This document shows, one piece after another, positions 38,560 through 64,000 of a DNA stretch of 64,000 nt; within the stretch, counting starts at the first letter, position 1; each line of letters starts with the position of its first letter. A program made the position numbers and the translations under genes. Under the pieces are notes generated by a model. The model saw only the letters and a list, made by a program, of their open reading frames with translations, had not been told where the DNA came from and did no database searches. This DNA comes from Cristatella mucedo (taxonomy: Eukaryota; Bryozoa; Phylactolaemata; Cristatellidae): the NCBI GenBank assembly GCA_009760855.2, contig WPIO01000059.1, positions 1,705,501 to 1,769,500 on the forward strand, written 5' to 3'.

Positions 38560-38785
38560 AACCCGACTTGATATTTAAAAAGAAATCAAAGCTCACACAT
38601 GTGCTCCTCACAGCATTTGCTCATTCCATATGAATCGCCCTTTGCATGCTTATACACGCTAATACTGTGCATATTAATCATTTTCCAAGTGACATGCTTC
38701 TTTTCAGCATACGTAAAGCGCCAAGAAAGATGTTTGTCATTCTTTGGATGCTACACAACTGTCCTATTATGAATGTTATTATTGT
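38560..38785 (+). mobile_element. LINE family 1, decayed 3' end
   Basis: A CCGACTTGATATTTAAAAAG start, a UTR with CTTATACACGCTAATACTGTG, CGTAAAGCGCCAAGAAAGAT and an ATT-rich end. Confidence 0.65.
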
Positions 38786-38796
38786 TATTACTATAT

Positions 38797-40222
38797 ATAT
38801 GACAGGTCCTATCTCAGTGGGAGACTCTAGAGTATTGATGTGAATGGACATTGATCAGCCGAGGTACCTCTGAAATATGGACTACCTCAGGGCTCCGTGC
38901 TACGTCCGGTTCATTTCACGGCTTATATTCTCCCTCTTGCTGGTGTGATTGCCAAGCACATTCTTGACTTTCACTTTTATGCAGATGACACTCAGTTGTA
39001 TCTTTGTTTTGATCCCTCCCAACCGTCGCGCACGTCGAATTCTCTTAACTTCCTTGCTGCATGTATTAGTGACATCCGCACACGGATGGCACCAAATTTT
39101 CTTAAATTAAATGATGATACAACTAACTTACTAGTTATAGGCAAACCAAGTGTGATTTATAAATTGGAAAGGCTTACGCTCAAAATCGGCTCTGCCAGCA
39201 TATCTCCTGCTGAATCTGCACAAATCTTGGTGTCGTGTTCCAAAGTGACCTCTCGTTAGACGACCACATCCGCTCCACAGTCAAGTCTGCCTACTTTCAG
39301 CTACTTAAGATTTCTAAAATTCGGGCTGGTTTAGATAGGATGTTACTAATGCATGGACCAAACAGATGTGGTATCCCTATCTAAACCAGCCCGAATTTTA
39401 GAAATCTTAAGTAGCTGAAAGTTTTGCACCAGCTGTAATCGCCTGATTGCACATGCTGGTCAGCAAGCAGTGAGTTACAGAAGTCAAGACAGGATGTTAC
39501 AAATGCATGGACCAAGCAGATGTGGTATCCCTGTCTTGACTTCTGTAACTCACTGCTTGCTGACCAGCATGTGCAATCAGGCGATTACAGCTGGTGCAAA
39601 ACTCTGCAGCCAGGCTTGTCTGTCTTAAGCGTCAAAGTTGCCACATCACACCACTTCTCGCCGACGGGCACTGGCTACTAGTCAAGCAACGGATCGACTT
39701 TGAGGTTTTGTCGCTCACTTTTAGGTCACTTCATTTGTTGGCTCCAGCCTACCTATCGGATCTACTCCCCCATCAGGCCAAGCATCGTACCACCCATTTG
39801 TCGGAATCCAACTGTTTGCCTATGCCTCGTACAAACCTCAAATCCTTTGGAGATCGTGCCTTTAGTTCGCATGCTCCCAAAGCCTGGAACTTACTCCCGC
39901 CTGCGTCGCGACACCCCTGACTTGACCACATATAAAAAGAACTTAAAAACACACCTATTTAGGACAGCATTTAGTGGGTCCATTTGATTCGTCCTTCATG
40001 TGCTTATGCGTGCTGACACTGTATATGCTGCCACTAACCACATTTGCATGCTGACCCTGTGCATGTCACCCCTAACCATGTTATTCATGCTGTTTGTTTA
40101 TCAAGCATGATATAACTCACGATTCAATCGCGTTTCCCTTTGCAGCAAATGTAAAGCGCCTAGAGAGAGATTGAGTTCTCTGAGGGCGCTTTATCAATGG
40201 CATTATTAATGTTATTATTTTT
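38797..40222 (+). mobile_element. LINE family 1 copy with internal flips
   Basis: RT core (FYADDTQLYLCF at about 38978-39010), then NDDTTNLLVIG, IGSASISPAESA, then two inverted duplications (39300-39602), then the C-terminal domain, UTR, hairpin GCGCCTAGAGAGAGATTGAG and an ATT tail. Frameshifts and the flips disable it. Confidence 0.88.
39300..39602. repeat. Two adjacent hairpin-forming inverted repeats
   Basis: Stem 1: 39300-39341 against 39381-39420, about 40 bp. Stem 2: 39420-39492 against 39528-39602, about 73 bp. Both loops hold the same roughly 40-bp LINE segment in inverted orientation (GCATGGACCAA... GATGTGGTATCCCT). Confidence 0.88.
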
Positions 40223-40295
40223 ACTATAGCAACGAGTGACAGATACTGCGACAGCTAATTGACGAAAAACAAACTTAAGGCGAACCACAGGTTAA

Positions 40296-40378
40296 TAATA
40301 ATAATGATAATAATGCATTTGATAAAGCCCCCTCAGAGAACTCAATCTCTTTCAAGGCGCTTTACAATTGCTGCAAGG
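40296..40378 (-). mobile_element. LINE family 1 tail only
   Basis: The reverse complement is GCAGCAATTGTAAAGCGCCT, the hairpin, and (ATT)n with changes. Confidence 0.78.
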
Positions 40379-41159
40379 TGAGGGCGAATGACAGACCAAG
40401 ACAAGCTTACGAAAACATCCGACAGCAATTTCGATGTAGCAGCAAGTCAATACTGCGACATGCCATGCGACGCTTAGGTTAGACCGTGATAAGAACTCGC
40501 TGATCAACTTAATGCAGCCATCGTAAGGAGATGGCTCTGTTCAATCGAGATGCTGAAGTCAGCCAGATGAGGTCACCACGCCAGGAGACGTCGCCAGGAG
40601 GCATGTTGAGGAGGCTAAAAGCACTTATCAATCTATTAAAGGCGCTCAGACACTAGATTTTCTTCTAAGCTATTAGCTTCCTTCAAAGCTGCGTTCGAGG
40701 TTGGACGCGAGTTTTTGGCGGAGGTCATGCACAGCACTGAGGAGATCATACATGCACTGCCCCTCTATGAGCTGCTCTGAGTTCCGCTTCAGCTTTGACC
40801 GGCTGCTGAGTTGGAGACCGACTATGGAATAGTCTTAATAAGCTGTCTTAATGATTCACTGGCTTATGAGCAGCCCGATATTCGATTGTGTAACAGGACT
40901 ATTTATGAATTCCGACCTGGCAATGATGGAGAGAGAAAATCTTAGCAGAGTGGTCCAGCTGGTCGGCAGTCTGCCGGTCGGTGAGTCATTGTCCCACGCT
41001 GGTCCGTACGAAACCGTACTAGTTGGCCAGAGTGACGTGTCGTGCCAAATGTAGTGCATTGTAGGCAATCCTGTGCACTTTCTTTTTAGAGCGGTGCTGT
41101 TGGTGCATCAGCTTTTAAAATTGTTCGCTCGAGTCAGACCGTTAGGCGCGTAAAGCCCC

Positions 41160-41262
41160 ACCAAGTTCGTGGCCCTTGGGGGCCCCCCGTAAGGGGTGCA
41201 GGTGACGTCACGGGTGCAAGTGACGTCACTTGGGGCCTAAGCCCCCGAAGGGGGTGCAGGTG
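41160..41262. repeat. GC-rich short repeats with two CRE palindromes
   Basis: GTGACGTCAC occurs at 41202-41211 and 41220-41229, each after GGTGCA-type sequence; GGGGTGCAGGTG recurs at about 41250. The CRE-like palindrome is the core bound by CREB/ATF factors; function here is not shown. Confidence 0.75.
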
Positions 41263-41478
41263 CTCAAACTCCATTGCAAAAGAAGTGGGTCCAGCAGCTG
41301 TCGCTGCGAAAATTTGGCTGCTGAATCAGCTGGCCTCTGCTGTACTTTCACTTAACCCGAATTTATGAGGCATAGGAAGCCATACTAGTAAAAGAGAAAC
41401 CTGAGGTTTACGTATTTGAGAAAATGCCTTCGGACCTTTCTAGAAGCCGAGGACCTGCCGAGATGAGTCAGCGAGTGG

Positions 41479-41628
41479 TGACCTTTGACCTCCGAGGACC
41501 CGTCGAAGTGAGACCGTGAGTCAGTCGACATTTGATGTGCCGATGACCGGTCGAAGTCGGCGATGGCTGACCTTTGACCCGTCCCTCTCGGTAACATGTT
41601 GTAGTCAGTGGTGGCTGACCTTTGACCT
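41479..41628. repeat. Tandem repeat carrying DR1 elements
   Basis: TGACCTTTGACC is found at 41479, 41568 and 41616, and a decayed form (CGACATTTGATGT) at 41526, at spacings of about 42-48 bp. Flanking GAAGTC and GTCAGTGGTGG also recur. Read in reverse it is AGGTCAAAGGTCA, the ideal DR1 of HNF4, RXR or PPAR-type nuclear receptors. Confidence 0.85.
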
Positions 41629-41689
41629 GCTGGTGACCCGCTGAAGTCCAAGCACTGCAGATCGCCTAAAGGCGGTGTAATTAGCACTG

Positions 41690-41820
41690 TCATCGTTCAC
41701 GGCAGACAACCCTAACCTGTCGATTTTTACGCAAGCCATCTGTAAGCGTTTCCGGACAGGAAGACCTGCAAGTAGCGAGTTACAGAGTTACCGAAGTCTG
41801 GACGGAATGTCTCCAATGCG
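41690..41820 (-). mobile_element. LINE family 1 decayed fragment
   Basis: It follows the reversed LINE order CACGGCAGACAACCCTAACC, TACAGAGTTACCGAAGTCTG and GACGGAATGTCTCCAATGCG, compared with CACGACAGACAAGCCTAGCT and onward in intact copies. Confidence 0.6.
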
Positions 41821-42659
41821 GCGCCCTCGCCCGAGAATGCCCACGCCGTTGCGTTTCGTCGAGGGACACAGGACGACGCATTCGCTTGACGACACGTTTC
41901 CTGCGCAGGTTCCTGCATGGGTCAAGGCGCTCCCTAACAAACCGTCAGCTAGCAATTAGCTAATTCCGATCGATTGACGGTCGGGATCAATGGGTCCAGC
42001 GAGTGAGCTAATTAATCATTTGCGGCTTTCAGCCGTGATTGCGACCTCGGGTCGTCTCTGAATATCCTCCAAAGAAAATGCTTTGACACGGGCGCTTCGT
42101 TTCAGCTCCATGCAAACCGCTCCGGTAGTGCGTCATCGCTTGCGCATGGCGTATTAGGATTTTGATCGCAAGAATCTGTCTGATTGTCTCGCTGTGTCTG
42201 ATTGTGTCGCTGAGTCGCGCTCCCGGCCGCTCGAAACCTTGCGGGCGGGAGAGAGAGAGGGCAGGAGAGGGGGGTCCCCCGGAGCTGCCTAAATGCCCCT
42301 GGCGGAGACTCTCGTTCGCACACTCTCGCTCTCAAAATATGTATATGTTTGTGCGTGCGTGCGTGCGTGTGCGCGTGCGTGTAAGCTGCGAGAGCCTGCG
42401 GCCGCACGAGCAGCCGAGCAGTTCAAGGGGGAGTTCGAGGGGGGAGGTCGTGCGCATCCAGCATCCAGGTCGTAGCGTGCTGTAGGGAGCTGTCTGTCTG
42501 TGCGTCGTCGCTGCTCTTATGCCGGCCGCCGGACGCGTGCGCACTCGCGCAAGTGTGGCTTCCTCAGAAAAAGTGAAGGACAAAAAATGCCTCCTACAGG
42601 AGAGAGTGCTGTGCCGTCGGGAGGGGTCATGAGTCCTAGGACACCCTTAGCGTGTGGCT

Positions 42660-42811
42660 GGATTATAATAATAAATTATTCATCTGTATAGCACCCCAAG
42701 AGAACTTAATCTCTATTCAGGCGCTTCACACAGGCCTCGGGGCTCGAGCCCACGACCTCAGCCAGGCCTTGGTCGGAGCAAGCACCTTAACCGCTGGACC
42801 AAACCAGCTCT
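42660..42811 (-). mobile_element. SINE2 copy
   Basis: The reverse complement shows AGCTGGTTTGGTCCAGCGGTT, CTGAGGTCGTGGGCTCGAGC, GTGAAGCGCCTGAATAGAGA, TCTTGGGGTGCTATACAGAT and an ATT-type tail. Well preserved. Confidence 0.9.
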
Positions 42812-43522
42812 ATCTCGGCTTGATTATTGTAATTGCCTTTTGCCTAGGCTACCCAAAAATGGCTTGATTATTGATTGTAATTCCCTTTTGGCTGGGCTAC
42901 CAAAGAACCAACTAGGCCACTGCAAATGGCTATGAATATGGCTGCAAGGCTAGTTTGAAAATTCCAGAGATTTGACCACGCGTCTCCTTTGCTAAAAGAG
43001 CTAGGGTGGCTGCCGGTTGATATACGGATACAGAGCAAAAAGTTCTTACGCCGACCCACAGGGCCCGCCAAGGGTTGGCACCTCCATACCTAGCTGGACT
43101 GCTGCACCAGTTTCAGCCTCCTCATGCCCTCAGGTCCTGCATGGACAATAAGTTAGCTGCTCCATTCCTCCGCTTAAAGACAGTTGGCGACAGAAGCTTT
43201 AGCTCTGCAAGTCCTAGACTGTGGAACTCGTTTCCACAATTCTTACGCAACGACAACTACTCTTCTGCTGCCGACTATGGCTCGTCCTTCCCCGCGGTCT
43301 GGGCTGCTACTTCCATGCTACTCACTACCTCAACAGCTCTCGTGACTCTGTTATGCTTCCCACTTTCTCTTTGTTGCGTGAGATGAAGTCTATTGGCTAC
43401 CGAATGCGTACCAAAAGTCGCGTAGGCTGTGAGTGCGGCGCTATACTAAACGTCTCCTGCGTATCACCCACATAGTCTTTATGGCTTTGTGGGCTTACAG
43501 ACCATTCATTACACGTTACATA
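42812..43522 (+). mobile_element. LINE family 2 copy, 3' part
   Basis: RLDYCNCLLARLPK is followed by a small tandem duplication of that segment (TTGATTATTGTAATTGCCTT and again at about 42863), then PPYLAGLLHQFQPPHALRSC, GDRSFSSASPRLWNSFPQFL, then TTTGTGGGCTTACAGACC and a TTACA-type end. Confidence 0.85.
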
Positions 43523-43649
43523 AGGGTGCCTGCGGGGGAGGGGGGGAGCTAAAGCCCTCCTGGCTCTCCCTCCCCCCCGACCGACCCGGAAGAAGAGGTC
43601 AGGGGCGCCGGTGGACAGCTCGACGAGCTATTCGAGCCTTCGTGTGAGC

Positions 43650-43815
43650 CGCGATGGCTCACTAGGTAAGGCGGTTGCTTTTCACGACCTCCGTCCCGAG
43701 GTCGTGGGTTCGAATCCTGCCGTGGGCGATCCCTTACTACTGCCGCTACAAGCGGTGGTGACAGCCGTAAAGGCTCTTCTGTCGCTATACAAAAGAGGCT
43801 GTTAAATCAGCTAGA
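43650..43815 (+). mobile_element. SINE1 copy, best preserved
   Basis: GCGATGGCTCACTAGGTAAG (A box), GAGGTCGTGGGTTCGAATCC (B box), AGCCGTAAAGGCTCTTCTGT, GCTATACAAAAGAGGCTGTT and AAATCAGCTA. A good consensus seed for the family. Confidence 0.93.
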
Positions 43816-44069
43816 AACGTTTCCCGTGAATGAACCGATTGCCCCCATCGATGTCATTCATATTTCGAGTACAGCAGATCCGCTTTTTCCAAATTCCTTG
43901 CTGCGTCAGCGCTGGAGGGGCGTGGCGGCAACTCGATCCTCGAAGCTGCAAACCTGTCGGATGTGTAATGTAGTTCATGCTCCGTTCTCCAAAGGTGCGC
44001 GAGAAGCCCCCACGAGGTACAAGCAGCTTCAGGCGAGACAGCAAGCAGCAGCAGCCAGCCGACTTCATC

Positions 44070-44145
44070 TCGCGCAAGAAAGAAAATTGCCTAGATCGAG
44101 ATTCAGCTCTCTGAGGTCGCTATACAATTTTTTATTATTAATATT
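44070..44145 (+). mobile_element. SINE2-like or LINE tail fragment
   Basis: AATTGCCTAGATCGAGATTC, AGCTCTCTGAGGTCGCTATA, then an ATT-rich tail. It mixes features of both the LINE and SINE2 ends. Confidence 0.55.
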
Positions 44146-45235
44146 CTTATAAAGCGAGAAGACGAGCTGGGAGTCAGGAGGGCAGTCGTGGAAGTGAGCA
44201 GAACGGAAGCTCAGTAGGAGGCCGGCTAGAAAGAATGCGCGCCGCGAAGCAGTCGGCAGCATGAGAGAAGATGCCGTTGAATAGGAATTTCGGAAGTGGA
44301 TTCCAAAGTCTAGGGCGTGCAGGGCATCAGCTTCCTTTGCCAACAGTCTTTAAGAGTAGGAATAATGAAGCTGCTAGTTTATCATCCTAAAGGAGATATT
44401 GGTGATATTACTCACCATTCAATTGCGTTTCCCTTTGCAGCAGGTATAAAGCGCCTAGAAAGAGATGGAGTTCTCTGAGGGCACTTTATCAAGTGCATTA
44501 TTAGTCTTAGTATTATTATTATTATTAAAGGAGGTCTTGAAGGCACCAGCTGGCTGAAGCTGCAGCAGCAGTGCAGCTAAGTATGAAGTAACAAAGACAT
44601 GGCGGGACTGGTGGGTATGAGTGAGAACTTTGCTAGGTATTCGTTAATCAACCGGTAGTATTCGGAGCAAGTTCAGCAAACGAGACGCACGTCAGAACCT
44701 CTTGGATATGTTGACTAACCTTGAAGCCACATTCATCACCAGCTGCAGAGTCTTTATGACTGCTTTAGTTAGCCAGCCGAAACGGGGTGACATTAGTCCG
44801 GCTTAGGCCTGAACAGCGATCTAGTAAGATCTTAGTAAGCCTACGTGGTATGCTTTCCATAATCTTATTCGGGCATTGAATTTATTGGCTAGCTGTGGAA
44901 GCGGTCTCCTTAATGAAGCTGTTAAACATTTGGAAGTTATTGAACAGGACTTCTAAATTCCGACCACGCGATGGTGGTTGCACTACAGCATCCTTAATTA
45001 GAAGAACCAAGTCTCCTAGTCATGTATCGTGCCTTTAAAGAGATTAAGCTATCCGAAGCTGCTATACAATTTATTATTATTACTGTTATTACTATTATTA
45101 TTATTATTACTATTACAGTCCAGCTACAAGTAGGGAGTCTAGTGAGTAGAAGTTCGGTTTTATCATTGTTCAGTCAGAGAAAACTGGCTGCCATCCGGGA
45201 TCGAACGATTGCAAAGCACGCATTCTTCGTTCTCT
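44145..45235 (-). mobile_element. LINE family 2 copy, interrupted
   Basis: The minus strand includes the decayed C-terminal part (about 44150-44350) and an upstream part at about 44530-45000 and 45115-45235 whose text parallels 48860-49190 and 49798-49900. It is interrupted by a family 1 LINE tail (44395-44528) and by a tail-like insertion at about 45030-45110. Confidence 0.65.
44395..44528 (+). mobile_element. LINE family 1 tail only
   Basis: ATTACTCACCATTCAATTGC, AAAGCGCCTAGAAAGAGATG, then an (ATT)n tail to 44528. Confidence 0.82.
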
Positions 45236-46335
45236 AGAGCAGCGCGACTTCAAGAAAGAAGGGGGGACTTGACCCCAACGGCGACGGCATCTCAGAAGAG
45301 CGAGCTGAGCCAGTTCTTCGCACCGATTGACCCCAGGATTGGCCGCGACAGCGCTCCTCGAACGTCGGCGGGCGAGCGACGGCTTTCGTCGGCTGCTGCT
45401 GCTGCTGCGGCGGCGGCCGCCGGCGCGCGAGAGGCCGCCTGAAGCGCTGAGCCTCGGGCTCGGCCAGTCGCAGCGCCGCAAAGCTTCGGCTACGAAAGCT
45501 ACGGCGGCGCTCGAGCGAGCGCCGCCGTGCCGCGAGCGACGGACGCAGCCGCAGCGGCTACGAGTCGGCTACGAGCACGAGCGCGCCGAGCTGAGATGGC
45601 AGACGATCGCTGAGGACTGGATGCCTGAGCGGCCTGACCGTATGCGGGGAATGCTTTCATCCTCCAGCCCGCAGGCGTTTCGCGGTACCGAGGCGCGATT
45701 GTCGTGCGCAAGCTGCGCACCAGTGCGCTCTGCTGAGTTGGCGCCCTCACGGTGAGAGACAGCGTGCAACTAGACCGCGTTTGCTCCCGCGGCGTAAGAG
45801 AATAGCACAAGTCGCTCGGGAATAGGGACCCGTTACCCTTGCTGGGATGGTGGCGGTGGTGGGGGGGACGGAGAACTGCCAGCATACGAGCTGGAGTGAA
45901 GTACTGCTAGGAGGGGCGGGCCACTGCAGACGACCGCCGCGGCACTCGGCAGCGAGCGCCGTCTGCGAAATCCGTCTAAAAGATAAAACAGCGAGCAGTA
46001 GCGGTCGCGGGTTGGTTACGCAACTCTATCACATCCGGTTTTTCCATCGCGCGTGTTTTTAGCAGGGCGCTCGGCCGCCTGGGGGGGGGGTATGTAGGTC
46101 ACGTGCTTCTGCGCCGAGGTTGTCGGGTGACTTCATCCGGTGCGACCGCGTCTCCGGATCCTGCGTTGCTGATTGACTGTAAATCGCACGCCCTCGTCGA
46201 TTTTCCGCGGCCGTGTAAGAGTGCGCGGTTGACTGCAGCCGCAACGGAGCTGACGAAAGCCCAGGAACGAATAACGCCGGTGGGCGAGCGCACACCTACA
46301 CTTCGGTTGGGGTCTCCTCGGATGTTGTCTGCAAA
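45200..46335 (+). promoter_or_regulatory. CpG-rich probable promoter and 5' UTR
   Basis: This stretch is far richer in G+C and in CpG than its surroundings, for example the GGCGGCGGCCGCCGGCGCGCG-like run near 45408-45432 and repeated CGAGCG/GCGCCG. It ends at the strong-context ATG of the WBP1/VOPP1-like gene. Several arginine-rich open frames here are by-products of base composition. The transcription start and any 5' UTR splice site were not assigned; CpG-richness continues to about 46800. Confidence 0.5.
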
Positions 46336-63320
<16,985 letters not shown>

Positions 63321-63457
63321 GTGAGCAGTGTTAGCCCGCTCTGCTGCTGCATCTGCTGCCTGCGACTTTTGACTAAATGACGTCAGCCTTTGGTCGTGGC
63401 CGAATGACCTTGTGCTGCAGGTTGAAAGCTTAGATGCCTGTAGTGCAGCTGGGGGAG

Positions 63458-63777
<320 letters not shown>

Positions 63778-64000
63778 TGTTGTGGCAAGCCTCTCGTGAA
63801 TGTATGTAGAAAACTGTCTAAACCATTACTCCTCATGGGCTTTGTTAATAGAACATAGATCTCTTCTATACTGTTGCAGATGTCATATTATACCACCAAT
63901 TTGCAGTTTGTGTCCTACTTTATTACTATTTGCTAGACTAAAACCGTCAAAAAATGACAGCTCAGTGTTTTAGCATCCCTTATCTTATTGTACTTATATC

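Noticed and set aside
43650-43750. Functional tRNA gene
   Set aside because: The A and B boxes are tRNA-like, but the sequence continues into the shared SINE1 body and no proper acceptor stem pairs.

Overview
The window is genomic DNA of an animal, most likely an invertebrate. The reasons are split genes with GT-AG introns of up to 13 kb, very dense microsatellites, CR1/L2-type LINE retrotransposons, tRNA-derived SINEs, and a gene of the WBP1/VOPP1 family, which I know only from animals. Nothing here fixes the species. No prokaryotic operons, CRISPR arrays or rRNA genes are seen.

Two host genes can be read, both on the + strand. The first is tyrosine aminotransferase (TAT). Eight coding exons lie between 947 and 27174, every junction phase agrees, and together they give about 385 residues from the GDPTV motif to the stop. 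The first roughly 65 residues must be encoded upstream of the window. The second gene starts at 46336 behind a GC/CpG-rich stretch (about 45200-46335). It has a 57-nt signal-peptide exon, a 29-nt microexon (50497-50525) and a 78-nt exon (63243-63320). Spliced, they encode a six-cysteine ectodomain of the WBP1/VOPP1 (Shisa-like) type leading into a WYFW membrane border. The membrane segment and cytoplasmic tail lie beyond base 64000. This split gene is easy to miss because its longest exon in the window is under 80 nt.

Most of the rest is repeats. LINE family 1 (CR1/L2-like, 3' hairpin plus (ATT)n tail) has about 19 fragments; the best copy is 24030-25352. LINE family 2 is related but ends in a TTACA-type repeat and has about 8 fragments. 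SINE1 is tRNA-like and ends TTAAATCAGCTA. SINE2 is tRNA-like and its 3' end matches the family 1 LINE tail, which suggests LINE-dependent mobilisation. A decayed Tc1/mariner transposase lies near 47.8-48.2 kb. Microsatellites include (GT)n tracts of about 440 and 316 bp, (CT)n of about 380 bp, (TA)n tracts, and a (CTG)n tract 65 bp after a TAT splice donor.

The more unusual structures are these: a 46-bp perfect palindrome (5171-5216); a large imperfect inverted repeat (3084-3475); LINE copies with internal flip-back duplications (39300-39602, 37671-37718); repeated close -/+ pairs of family 1 LINEs in TAT introns; and a tandem repeat whose unit carries a DR1-type nuclear-receptor half-site pair (41479-41628). 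Between 27.2 and 45.2 kb I see no host gene. I found no convincing new multi-gene system.
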